NCBI GenBank assembly: GCA_003116875.1
Contig: BCKT01000001.1
Location: 2,041,486 to 2,105,485 of the forward strand
DNA length: 64,000 nucleotides
Direction of reading: 5' to 3'
Source: Takashimella koratensis
Taxonomy: Eukaryota > Basidiomycota > Tremellomycetes > Trichosporonales > Tetragoniomycetaceae
In this document: piece by piece, positions 36,986-45,703 of the stretch
Layout: every line of letters begins with the position of its first letter
Numbering within the stretch: the first letter of the stretch is position 1
Program-made: the position numbers and the translations under genes
The notes under the pieces: generated by a model
The model's input: only the letters and a program-made list of their open reading frames with translations
What the model was told of the DNA's origin: nothing
Databases searched by the model: none

Positions 36986-37096
36986 GCTTATGTTGGTTCG
37001 TTGGTGAGGTTGTCGGCAATGTTGCGGTTGAAGAAACGACTTGAAGCTAACTAGCCCAGTTTGGTTTAAGACCCCCTCGTAGTTCATACTCCTCCC

Positions 37097-37110
37097 GCTC
37101 CACTGCAAAG
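37097..37110 (-). promoter_or_regulatory. Shared upstream motif of P2 (CTTTG..GTGGAGC)
   Basis: In the gene's sense it reads CTTTGCAGTGGAGC, about 112 bp before the P2 ATG. Nearly the same sequence lies before P3 and P4 at 119-151 bp. It may be a conserved promoter element or a relic of the duplication that made these genes. Confidence 0.5.
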
Positions 37111-37508
37111 GAGAGTCCGCCTTCGCAGTGAAAAGTCGGCTCTGCCTGTTCATAAGGTGACAGTGGGCGACAGCCGTCTATTTTGGTGGAGGAGGAGAGG
37201 CAAGGACAATTGATGAAGGGATTGGCAGCTTGTCATTGGGCATGTCGTTGCGTTCCTGTGACTAGCAACGTGAGTGGAGTGACTATGGTCGAGCCGGCCA
37301 ATAGCTTTCGTGCTCTGACGCGGCCGCTCTCCTCCCTTTTGTGAATTTCGCCAAAGCGGCATTGGCGGTCAAGCAAAGTGACAAAAGCTCGAAAGGACTT
37401 CCAAATATAGGAGCTCTCTCCAAGCCCGCAAGCCTGCGCACCACAGTTTACAGTACACGGAAATGGCCACGCTGAAATGGGTCTAGCTGATAGATAAGGG
37501 AAGGGGTT

Positions 37509-37558
37509 GGGGGGGGGGGGNNNNNNNNNNNNNNNGGGGGGGGGGGGGGGGGGGGGGG
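37509..37558 (+). repeat. Poly-G tract with assembly gap
   Basis: G12, then 15 N (37521-37535), then G23, between P2 and P3. The N run shows the assembler could not read through; true length is unknown and may exceed 50 nt. Confidence 0.9.
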
Positions 37559-37839
37559 CAATGGGTAGCCCACAGAGTGTTGATTCTGCCATTTTCTCTA
37601 AGCTTCTTGTCCTGAATGATTCATGTATGGGTTGAAGACACCAATCTGCATTCTGATCGAGATTCATTGAGAAACTGTGAGCTGAAAGAGAAATGAAACG
37701 TCGAGAGACAGTATTGGAGGGAGACAGACGGCCAGAAGGGAAGGTTTATATGGATGATATATCTCGTGGGTAATGTAGGCCACGAACTCATCTTAAAACA
37801 TGTCCCACTTTCGCCCTGTACAAACTTTGCACGCCAAGA

Positions 37840-38310
37840 TCAATGGTCAACTCGTTTCCCGTTCTCGAAGCGCGTGAAGGCTGTCGACTGCTTCTCGACC
37901 AACTCCTGGAGCTGGTTCACAGTCGCTTCGAGGACAAGGCTGGTGGTGGTGTTTTCAGGGTCCACCGGGCAGTCTGAGTTGGACCTTGCCTCGAATTCCT
38001 TCCAGCTGTTCAAGGACTGAAAGCAGTGAACGTTGAACGTAGTGATGTCGCGGTAGAAGGCGTCCATGTGTCTCTTGACGGTGTCGACCTTGTTGTCGAA
38101 AAAGGGATCGAACCAAAATTCGAAGGGAAGGTTGCGGGACTTGCAAACCATGCGATCCGAACGCATGCGGGCCGATGATTCGGGCTGTGTGAGAGCCGAT
38201 CCGTCGGTGGACGGTTTGAAGACAGCCATTGTGGTGGTTCCCACGCCTCCAACGAAGACCGAAGGCGTCTTGGGATCGAATACGAAGCGGGGTTCGTTCT
38301 CGGTTGACAT
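37840..38310 (-). CDS. Array protein P3
   Basis: 156-residue intronless protein of unknown function, ATG at 38310 (MSTENEP). It shows VFVGGVGTTTMAVFKPSTDG (FEPP-block variant), ITTFNVHCFQSLNSW (FNVYV-block variant) and a C-terminal helix TTSLVLEATVNQLQELVEK that aligns closely with P4 and more loosely with P2. An aromatic patch (FEFWFDPFF) in the middle is its own. The start is preceded by a leader that shares blocks with that of P2 (TTCTTCAAC.ACAACATT). No introns, signal peptide or membrane segment. Confidence 0.82.
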   Translation of the reverse strand: MSTENEPRFVFDPKTPSVFVGGVGTTTMAVFKPSTDGSALTQPESSARMRSDRMVCKSRNLPFEFWFDPFFDNKVDTVKRHMDAFYRDITTFNVHCFQSLNSWKEFEARSNSDCPVDPENTTTSLVLEATVNQLQELVEKQSTAFTRFENGKRVDH

Positions 38311-38460
38311 TGTCGTTCGTGGGTGCGTGGGTGTGTGCGCGGGGTGGTGTGGTGGTGTGCTGGCCTTGTTTGAGCGTTCGTCAGTAATGTTGTAGTTGAA
38401 GAACTCCCCATCAAGTTAACTCCACGCTTTGATGAGCTCCTCGAGGTCGACACTCTGTCA

Positions 38461-38474
38461 GCTCCACTCAAAAG
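38461..38474 (-). promoter_or_regulatory. Shared upstream motif of P3 (CTTTTGAGTGGAGC)
   Basis: Sense-strand CTTTTGAGTGGAGC, about 151 bp before the P3 ATG; counterpart of the elements before P2 and P4. Confidence 0.5.
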
Positions 38475-39118
38475 ATGTCCCCTACTGGCTGTCAAAGGAT
38501 CTATCTACCTTGGCGGTTCACAAGATCTTCCAGGTAGTGTGAGGCTGACTTATGCTAGTGGCTAGAAAATACAAGAAAGTGTCGTGAAGGGAGTGATAGC
38601 AGGTCGTCGTGTACGTCATTGACTCGTTAGGATGAGACGCGAGTGGAGCTACAATGGTCGACTCGGCGAACGATCCCCTGTTCCAACTCTCTTCCACCAC
38701 CTCCGGAGGTTTTGCCAATTCCCCCATTGGCAAAAGGGTGAGGGGAGCCTTCGTAAGGCGTCATTTTGCCACAACGAGCAAAGTTGCATGCCTTGAGTCA
38801 GAAACTGCTGGACAGGACTCAGAGGTGCAGGAGAGCAGAGTAGCGAGGCAGCATTTCACCACAACGTAAGGTTTCTACTCCCCGGTCTGAATCTCAGGTC
38901 TAGAATATTCTCAGCTGGTTGTCAGGGATGCATTTGAATGTACTCTTCGGTTTTGTTACTGTTTGGGAGGACTATGGGGAGAGATGATATTTGGCAGAGG
39001 ACCTGAAGGGAAAAAAGGGGGAAAAGGGCGGGACCACGCATCCAGCATAGGGTTTTGAGTGATCCAACGACAGAGACCACAGAGACCATGATTCCTTCTT
39101 CGAAATAAGCTTGGGTGG

Positions 39119-39739
39119 CTACCCGCTGACCTTCCTGGTGGCTGAGACGACGAGACCCATGTCAATTTCGAAGAGGTTCTTTGATGAGATCTTGACCATG
39201 TTCTGGAGCTGTTTCACAGTCGCCTTGACGACAAATGAAGTACGGAGATCGTCGGCCTTGATCGAGAAACCATCCTGCTCGTGGGAGCCGCTCTGAATGG
39301 AGTGGTCGGAAGTCTCGGTGTTCTCGACGAAAACGAAGTCGTGATCATCGGAAGCCGCTGAGGTGAGTTTGGTTTGAACGGCAGTCGACATGGGGTGGGC
39401 TGGGGAACGTACTGCGGTCACGAAAGGCTTCAGAGAGCTCCCTTTGACGTAGTGTATGCGGTAGTGAGCAAGGTCGGAGTACTGGGTAGTCATGTGCGTG
39501 TGAAGGCGTTTCCGTGACTTTGAGCTTTTCTCGAACGGCTCCCAAATCACTGGGAAAGAGCACATGTCGGTCGCTTCGGTGACTTGAGCGTTGGATCCTT
39601 TGCCTTTGGCTGGCTCGAACACCGAGAGAAGGAGGTCTTCACCTTTTGAGACGAAGACGGATGGTTGTCCAGGGTCGAATGAGTATTGGTCGAGAATGCG
39701 AAAGTTGTCGGCGCGTTTGTAGTCTGTGGCGTCGGACAT
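39119..39739 (-). CDS. Array protein P4
   Basis: 206-residue intronless protein of unknown function, ATG at 39739 (MSDATDY). Family features: PSVFVSKGEDLLLSVFEPAK (FEPP block; the PSVFV word is also in P3), HYRIHYVKGSSL (variant of the FNVYV block) and RTSFVVKATVKQLQNMVK, the subgroup helix shared with P3. It is longer than most because of an acidic insertion (DDHDFVFVENTETSD) before that helix. A TTAAAAAG box lies about 138 bp upstream (39877-39884). Confidence 0.82.
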   Translation of the reverse strand: MSDATDYKRADNFRILDQYSFDPGQPSVFVSKGEDLLLSVFEPAKGKGSNAQVTEATDMCSFPVIWEPFEKSSKSRKRLHTHMTTQYSDLAHYRIHYVKGSSLKPFVTAVRSPAHPMSTAVQTKLTSAASDDHDFVFVENTETSDHSIQSGSHEQDGFSIKADDLRTSFVVKATVKQLQNMVKISSKNLFEIDMGLVVSATRKVSG

Positions 39740-39857
39740 GATTGAGACGGTAGTCGTTGGCGAGGTTGTGGAGGATGTTGAGGTTTAACATAAAGCTGTG
39801 GTCACAACAGCGGGGGAATATTGGTTGCGTGCTCAGAGAGAGGTGGACGCCCTACCT

Positions 39858-39870
39858 ACTCCACTCAAAG
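39858..39870 (-). promoter_or_regulatory. Shared upstream motif of P4 (CTTTGAGTGGAGT)
   Basis: Sense-strand CTTTGAGTGGAGT, about 119 bp before the P4 ATG and just downstream of a TTAAAAAG box. Confidence 0.5.
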
Positions 39871-40127
39871 GTGAGTCTTTTTAAGCCTTCAAAGGATTGG
39901 TCTGGTCAAGAATAGTGGCAGTTCAATCCTCGGCCAGGTGACCTAGAAAGAGCGTGCAGATTGGTGTCTTTGATGACTAGCGAAAATCTAACCTACTTTT
40001 GTTGGACCAGAGTGACGGAGGCCGGAACGATGAAGGAGCATGATACCAATTAGTTCATCGTTGCTGTGCCTCTGTTGTCCCATTATTGCATAGAACATAG
40101 CAAGACCAAGACCTCCTATTCTCCTGT

Positions 40128-40568
40128 TCAATTTCCCGATGCGCTAGATACAACCTCTCTTTCATCCTTGGTAAACAACTTCGTCGGCTTGCCGATGGAG
40201 CGGAACAGCATGTCAATCTTGTCGCCAGCAGGCTGGATGGCGGAAAACATTGGCTTGTCATCGAGGAAGATTTCCGACTCTTTCAGCAGTGTATCGAGGT
40301 CATTGGTGCACGTATGCACGGTGTAGTCGGTGATGGATGCAAAATTCCCACGCATGAACTTGGGGACCAGATCGTTGAGTTCGGTGTCGTTGTCGGTCAA
40401 CTTGGTTTTTGTCACCCAGGGTTTCGAAGCCTCGCTGTCTTCTTCGTCCTCGCTTTCGCTCTTGCCTGGCTCGTAGATGAATAGTGACCGGTCGGTCCCT
40501 TCATTAGAGACAAAGACATGAACCCTTTGGAGATCCAAATTGTGCTTGTTGGTGTCGTCAACAGACAT
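40128..40568 (-). CDS. Array protein P5
   Basis: 146-residue intronless protein of unknown function. The first ATG in frame is at 40568 (MSVDDTNKHN). It has VHVFVSNEGTDRSLFIYEPG (FEPP-block variant, like P3 and P4), an acidic run SESEDEEDSEAS, then ITDYTVHTCTNDLD in place of FNVYV. The C-terminal helix differs from both subgroups (MLFRSIGKPTKLFTKDE). A TATA-like TCTAAAAG lies 81 bp upstream. Membership rests on the first two blocks, size, strand and position. Confidence 0.75.
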   Translation of the reverse strand: MSVDDTNKHNLDLQRVHVFVSNEGTDRSLFIYEPGKSESEDEEDSEASKPWVTKTKLTDNDTELNDLVPKFMRGNFASITDYTVHTCTNDLDTLLKESEIFLDDKPMFSAIQPAGDKIDMLFRSIGKPTKLFTKDEREVVSSASGN

Positions 40569-40648
40569 CAATGTTTTTCGAAGTACGCGGGGGCAGGTGG
40601 GAAAGGGGAAGAAGGGAGACGATTTGGAATGGTGAGGTGAGTCGGAGA

Positions 40649-40656
40649 CTTTTAGA
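40649..40656 (-). promoter_or_regulatory. TATA-like box of P5 (TCTAAAAG)
   Basis: Sense-strand TCTAAAAG 81 bp before the ATG, at the spacing seen for other array genes. Confidence 0.4.
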
Positions 40657-40995
40657 GTTGTGGACTGGTAATTAAATGACGAGAGGGAGGGGAATGTGGT
40701 GATGCGAAAACGACTCTGGAGTCAGCTTGCGATAAGTGGTCAAACATGACGTGAAGCTCCGACGAAATAAGTCAAAGGAAGGACGGGGAGAGTTATCAAA
40801 GGATGACTTCCCGTAGAAATGTGGCAGCATGTACTCCCTCTCGAGCTTACTCGATGGTCTGCCAGACGGTAGTACAACATGCAAGACTAGACTTCTGCAC
40901 ATGTAGAGCCAACAAACAAACGAAGTGCATATATCGTACTCGTTGCAATATCGCCAATCTTTCAGCTTCGAATCAATACCTCATTCCCTGTCGAT

Positions 40996-41013
40996 CGGGG
41001 GGGGGGGGGGGGG
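40996..41013 (+). repeat. Poly-G tract, about 18 nt
   Basis: Run of G on the plus strand beginning only a few bases after the P6 stop codon, so it would be C18 in the P6 3' UTR. It also sits about 430 bp upstream of P5. Confidence 0.9.
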
Positions 41014-41016
41014 AAG

Positions 41017-41565
41017 TTATTTCCCCAGTCTGACGAGTGTGGAGACATCGTCACTGTATTTCTCTATATAATCCTTCAATGTCAAGCCGTGGCGCTCTTC
41101 TGCGTTCGCACCAGTGGTTCGCGCATAGGTCTCGCTCAACTTGATCGTGAAGGATTTGCCTGCGTGCATTGTCGCAGGAATGCCAGGAAAGAAGTCACAG
41201 ACATTGGCGTGCGTAGCGTTGCTTTGACAAACCCCCCAACTGTCGTATGTATAAAGATTAAACGATTTATCCTCGTCTTCCAAAATCCCCCCAACGTAGC
41301 TTGCCACTTGACTCTTGAGGTCCTCTGCCGACGTTTTTACAGCCTTCAAGATAAAACATGCGGTTTCCCTGACGTCGGCCACTGTGCCCCAGGTGTTTAT
41401 TGGGTCGTTGGAAGATACCACTCTCGGCTTCTGAGTGGAAGGGTCGATCGACATGGTCCCGGGTCTCACCAACATCCCGAAGATCTCGTTACTGTCTCTG
41501 TCAAAAGAATAGATGACTGACGGCTGTGGGTCAAAGTCGTGGCTGGTGGCGGCGTCTTCAAACAT
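41017..41565 (-). CDS. Array protein P6
   Basis: 182-residue intronless protein of unknown function, ATG at 41565 (MFEDAATSHDFD). Blocks: PSVIYSFDRDSNEIFGMLVRPG (FEPP variant), DKSFNLYTYDSWGVCQ (FNVYV variant), SFTIKLSETY, and GLTLKDYIEKYS near the end, which resembles the TLKDAVEACS and RLKEAIESCS of P10 and P11. The section between the first two blocks (ETACFILKAVKTSAEDLKSQ) is longer than in P7-P11. A TATAAGAA box lies 86 bp upstream. Confidence 0.8.
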   Translation of the reverse strand: MFEDAATSHDFDPQPSVIYSFDRDSNEIFGMLVRPGTMSIDPSTQKPRVVSSNDPINTWGTVADVRETACFILKAVKTSAEDLKSQVASYVGGILEDEDKSFNLYTYDSWGVCQSNATHANVCDFFPGIPATMHAGKSFTIKLSETYARTTGANAEERHGLTLKDYIEKYSDDVSTLVRLGK

Positions 41566-41650
41566 GAGTGTAGTGTAGCTTGCCAGTGTATATCGTGATA
41601 TAATGTCGATTCAGTGTTAGGAGCGGGGTGGAGTTGAGATAGAACACACG

Positions 41651-41658
41651 TTCTTATA
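41651..41658 (-). promoter_or_regulatory. TATA box of P6 (TATAAGAA)
   Basis: Sense-strand TATAAGAA about 86 bp before the ATG. Confidence 0.5.
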
Positions 41659-42263
41659 GTGCATGTCTGACCCCCGAAGAGGGAGACATCCTCGTCGTCA
41701 AAAGAGTGCGATGAGCCCCGCTGAAAGGTTCCCTCTTCACAGCTGCGATACTACAACCCCTGAAAGCCTCGACTTGCCGTGACGTTCGTTTCAAAATGAC
41801 CTTCCCTTGACCGTTTCTCGGACTTTCCGGTCTGGTCTCCTTTGCATTGGGGAGCTTCCTTTGGGAGGACAAGATGATAGGGAAATCCCCACTCCTCTAG
41901 AGAGTCCACTCAACGTAGTTGAAGCCTTGCGAGAACATGTTGGGAGGGTGTGCATTCGCTGCTATTTGAGGTCTCGATGTAAGCTACAGAGAAGAACCTT
42001 ACCGTTTCGAACATTCACCAAGTTGTCGTTTCGCCTTGAAACCCGGGAATATGAGAGAAGGCAACGCTTTCATTGGATGATTGTTAGGTTTTGACAATGT
42101 CAGAGGTAGATCCATGCGTTTCCTGAGTATACTCAATGTTATGCACTGCTGTGGAGGTGCAAAACCCAAATGCTCAAGCAACATCCGCCTTAGAATACTG
42201 GGATCATATCAACTCTGTAGCCTTATGTTAGGTATGATGGGGGGGAAGTGCGGAGGCGGCCTG

Positions 42264-42425
42264 TGCGGTCCCGAAGTACCTGAAATGCCGATAACGGTCC
42301 GTGCGGGGTGGCGCACGCCGAGACCGATAGGAACAATAGGTAGTGCTGCAGCGCAAGGTGCGCGAGCGGTTGCTGCTCTGGAAAGCGACGAGGATGTATG
42401 GGCGACGCGCAATGTCAGGTATCAA
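42264..42425 (+). repeat. Dispersed repeat, copy 1
   Basis: About 160 bp beginning GTCCCGAAGTACCTG and running through GCGGGGTGGCG, GAACAATAGG, GCAGCG and GACGCGCAA. Copy 2 starts about 195 bp downstream in the same orientation with clear but diverged similarity. It sits in the 1.4-kb gap between P6 and P7. No open frame of note and no recognisable transposase. Confidence 0.75.
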
Positions 42426-42464
42426 ACCCAAGAACTGCGGAGTTGATCCAAGGTGATCCGAGCA

Positions 42465-42710
42465 GGTCCCGAAGTACCTGGGATGACGAGAGGGGACCGA
42501 GCGGGGTGGCGTAGGCCGAGGCCACGGAGAACAATAAGGCCACTAGTAGGGCAATGCAGCGCTGCGGCGCACGAGCCCACGAGCGGTTGCGGCCGCGGAG
42601 ATCGACGGGGATGCATGCACGACGCGCAAGCGGTCGAGGCCGATCTGGTGCATTTAAATAGCAGTCTGTAGCGTCGAGAAATGAATCCCCAACCCGTTGA
42701 AATCTAACAC
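42465..42710 (+). repeat. Dispersed repeat, copy 2
   Basis: About 245 bp with the same leading segment as copy 1 (GTCCCGAAGTACCTG) and the same internal words, continuing into a tail GTCGAGAAATGAATCCCC, AACCCGTTGAAATC at about 42671-42705. The tail segment recurs in diverged form about 85 bp further (42752-42792) and in copy 3. Confidence 0.75.
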
Positions 42711-42751
42711 GCAAGCCGTTGTGGCCTGCAGAAGAGGATGAAAAGATCAGT

Positions 42752-42792
42752 CCCTGGCGTCGAGAGATGGAATCCCAACCCGTCGAAATCTA
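42752..42792 (+). repeat. Extra tail segment of the dispersed repeat
   Basis: GGCGTCGAGAGATGGAATCC, then CAACCCGTCGAAATCTAAG; nearly repeats the end of copy 2 (about 42670-42708). Confidence 0.75.
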
Positions 42793-42933
42793 AGAAGGGA
42801 GTCAGCTTCCTTAGGAAGACGCCGCTGCCCTTTTTTCTCTCGGTCGGTCATTATCATGTATACGCAGCCGTAAAGGGTGGGGCCACCTATTGATTTCACC
42901 AGCAAAACCTGTATGAAGAACACTACCGTTCAA

Positions 42934-43350
42934 TCAAGCGTTTGGTACTGGATGATAGTACTGTGAGCTCGAGCTGCGAGTTTCCGCAAGCTCTTTCAAC
43001 CTCTCTACGTCAAGAGACTCCGTGGGTATCTCGAGGCTGGAGATAATAAAAGCCTCTTCGTTGTCTGGGAACGTGAGCGTGCAGGATGTTTCCATGTCCG
43101 TCTTGGAGCCGTCCCACACGTAAAGATTGAAAGACTCGCTTTTCAGCTCATCTGCAGCAAACAATCCGATCTGTTGCACTCGCTTGGCGGCGTCGTACGG
43201 GACTAGAGTGGTGCGTATGACACTCCTCTTGGTATCAGCACCCGTGGAAGGAGGCTGCACGGCAATGACGAAGGTCTTGTCAGACTCGAAAGCCGCAATG
43301 ATGGAAAGCTGGCTGTCAAAATCGAGGGTGGATGGTGCAGTGGTGGCCAT
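42934..43350 (-). CDS. Array protein P7
   Basis: 138-residue intronless protein of unknown function. I choose the ATG at 43350 (MATTAPSTLDFDSQLS) over an in-frame ATG at 43488. It aligns with the starts of P10 and P11, and a TATATATG box lies between the two ATGs. Blocks: DFDSQLSIIAAFESDKTFVI then AVQPPSTGADTKRSV; ESFNLYVWDGSKTDMETSC; and a C-terminal IPTESLDVERLKELAETRSS helix like the second subgroup. It belongs with P8-P11. Confidence 0.82.
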   Translation of the reverse strand: MATTAPSTLDFDSQLSIIAAFESDKTFVIAVQPPSTGADTKRSVIRTTLVPYDAAKRVQQIGLFAADELKSESFNLYVWDGSKTDMETSCTLTFPDNEEAFIISSLEIPTESLDVERLKELAETRSSSSQYYHPVPNA

Positions 43351-43422
43351 ATTTACGAACGAAGTACTGAGCTTGAAGCGTTTGTCACCTTGGAATGGCT
43401 GGCAAGCTGCAATGGACGGTGG

Positions 43423-43430
43423 CATATATA
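43423..43430 (-). promoter_or_regulatory. TATA box of P7 (TATATATG)
   Basis: Sense-strand TATATATG 73 bp before the chosen ATG. It lies inside the longer open frame, which argues for the shorter protein. Confidence 0.55.
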
Positions 43431-43982
43431 CCAGTTGACCCACCAGTCCAGACCGACTTGGAAGGCCTCCCTTTTCTCGAGGCGTCATGCCAACCTTTCA
43501 CGCTCTGATTCACTCTCACTCCGCCTTCTCTTCGGGTTGTGGGTGAGGTGAGAAGTCGTTTTTCCCACCTTCCTTAAACCACCTGCAGCGCCTGAGTGCA
43601 ACCCCGAGATCTCTTCCTTTACACCCTGACTCGGGCTCGGGATAGCTCCTTACACACATTTCGGGCTTTTTGTCGCTCGCATTTCGATTCTCATATGGCT
43701 CGTCCGATCTGTTACCGGCTATTCTTCTTTCTTACCCAATCACAATCAAAGTAGAGGGAGCCAAGTCAAAAAGGGTCACGACTGAAAAGATCTCCTTTGC
43801 GATGTGAGAAAACGAAGTCAACTTGATGACAGCTGCCGAGCAGTGAGAAGAGGGTTATTATTCAGGGATACCTTCGCTCAGCCTCAACTCCCATGCATCT
43901 CTGACGTGTTTCTCACATCCTCAGATCTGGATACGAAAAGATACGAGTGATTCCGTCATCGGGACGACTCTGCCACAGATGG

Positions 43983-44420
43983 CTAGCCCCTCAGGTGCCT
44001 GAAGCCATAATTTTGGTTGCCTACGCTCATGCAATGAACGACAAGCATATCACAAGCAGCCAAGGTTTGTTCCGGGGTACTTCCAGTATCATTGTTGACT
44101 GCTGGGAACTCCGTGGTGTAAACCTCTCCATCCGTGAAAGTTAATTCCGGAGGCAGATTGGAGGGCCCCATATCAGGTACTTCTTCCTTCACAATGTGCA
44201 TGTTGAAAGTCCGCGGGTGATTGAGCTTGCTGGACACGTAGCTCAAGACTTCACCAATTCGAGAGTTGATCTCACCGTTCTGATATTGAGACAGGATCTT
44301 CGAAGCTTGGGCCTTGCGTGTGGTACCCGAGGATTGGTTTGAGGGCTCGAAAGCAATGATGCTGGTGAAATCCGGGTTAAACTTCACCAAGAGGAGAGGC
44401 GTATTGGTGTACTGGGACAT
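43983..44420 (-). CDS. Array protein P8
   Basis: 145-residue intronless protein of unknown function, ATG at 44420 (MSQYTNTP). Blocks: LLLVKFNPDFTSIIAFEPSN, then RTFNMHIVKEEVPDM, then VYTTEFPAVNNDTGSTPEQT with LAACDMLVVHC. The order and spacing match P7 and P9-P11. The region between blocks one and two is a charged helix (INSRIGEVLSYVSSKLNHP). A strong TATATAAAG box precedes it. Confidence 0.82.
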   Translation of the reverse strand: MSQYTNTPLLLVKFNPDFTSIIAFEPSNQSSGTTRKAQASKILSQYQNGEINSRIGEVLSYVSSKLNHPRTFNMHIVKEEVPDMGPSNLPPELTFTDGEVYTTEFPAVNNDTGSTPEQTLAACDMLVVHCMSVGNQNYGFRHLRG

Positions 44421-44524
44421 GTTGCTTCTGATTGTTGAGGCAGTGGTGTTCGGATATGATATGTATCGGATTCAAGTAGGACGAGAACAAAGATTCGTGG
44501 GGAAATTTGGATAACAAACGGTCG

Positions 44525-44533
44525 CTTTATATA
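44525..44533 (-). promoter_or_regulatory. TATA box of P8 (TATATAAAG)
   Basis: Sense-strand TATATAAAG about 105 bp before the ATG; the best consensus match in the array. Confidence 0.65.
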
Positions 44534-44570
44534 TGTATCTCGAGGAGGGGAGGGGAGGGGGTTTTTCTTT

Positions 44571-44588
44571 GGGGGGGGGGGGGGGGGG
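44571..44588 (+). repeat. Poly-G tract, about 18 nt
   Basis: Run of G on the plus strand about 150 bp upstream of the P8 ATG, just beyond its TATA box. Confidence 0.9.
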
Positions 44589-45159
44589 CGGACAGCCGTC
44601 GCAGGGCTGCAAGCTGCAAGACATACCGCGTGCTACGGAGTTAGATTTATGCCTACCAAGACCAAAACGGCGGCGACAATTTGAAAAGCGTCCGATAGCT
44701 TTCAAAGGTGCCGATAAAAGGAGTGATGACGTTATCGAAGGCAAGCGGTTGTCCATCATCCGACCTCTTTTCAGCCCGTTTGGCTGAGCACAGTGGGAGC
44801 ATTATCCACCCCGATCAAAAGAGTCATTGTTCAGTCGAGTGCGTCGGCTGTATGCGAAGGCTTTTGTCCTCTCAGTGTTTGAGCCCGAACCACCAACCTT
44901 GGACGCAAGCCGGTTACGGCAGCAAATGAGACCAACGATGGCATTGCTTTACTCCCGAATGGATACCTCCGAAGGCAAATAATGGAAGGAGAGCACGTCA
45001 TGGCTCAAGTTGGAATGGAGTGTGTGTAGCCGGGGGTTAGAAAAATGGAAAAAGGAGGGCACTCATGCGTTATCAGCTGCCGGAAAGTGGCAAGGCCCGA
45101 TTCAGCTCGCAGGTGCAGAGTTTCTCGTTAAACGACTTCTTGAGCTGTTAAGCGCCATG

Positions 45160-45405
45160 GTCAATACGATTTTAACGGGTTGGGGATCCATCCCAGGCGC
45201 TACTGAATAGATATATGTCCCTCTGCTCTGACTCAACCGCTTGCGTGTCGTTGATGCCTGTCCGTCGTTCTCTGCAGCTACAACAACTGGCGCACCGTGC
45301 GCTGCGGCGCTCATTAGTATCATTTTTTGTTCGATTTCGATTTCGGCCTGCGCCAACCCGCTCGGAACGTTATCGGCAGCCTGGGTACCTCGGTACCGCA
45401 CGATT
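45160..45405 (-). repeat. Dispersed repeat, copy 3 (inverted)
   Basis: Read on the minus strand it follows copies 1 and 2: CGAGGTACCCAGGCTGCCGA, then CCGAGCGGGTTGGCGCAGGC, GCCGCAGCGCACGGTGCGCC, GACACGCAAGCGGTTGAG and the tail GGATCCCCAACCCGTTAAAA. It is as diverged from each copy as they are from each other. It lies in the 1.3-kb gap between P8 and P9. A 115-codon frame crosses it but I do not call it a gene. Confidence 0.7.
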
Positions 45406-45703
45406 CCCCTTCGCGAGTCCTCAATCGTCACACCTGACGCATTAATCATCCCAAGAGAGAAAATGCTTGCGGCTCGGGTGAGGGAGACTCGATTGTCTTA
45501 GCTGGGTGCAAGGTAAGCCAGTTGATGTGTGGTAGGTTGTACTCGTAGTGCATTCGAAGCGTCCACAAATAACTCATCAGATCCTTTTCATCTCTACTGA
45601 TTCTCCGATAACTTATTGAATCGCTAACACCAGCCACTAGACCTAACCAAAGCTGCCTTCAGTACCGTGGGATGATTTCGCACCATGTGGCCCACAGTCT
45701 CCA

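Noticed and set aside
41807..42094. Plus-strand frames in the P6-P7 gap
   Set aside because: No family similarity or splice support; codon pattern looks random.
45102..45449. 115-codon minus-strand frame as a twelfth array gene
   Set aside because: It lies on copy 3 of the dispersed repeat and lacks both array motifs; treated as repeat sequence.
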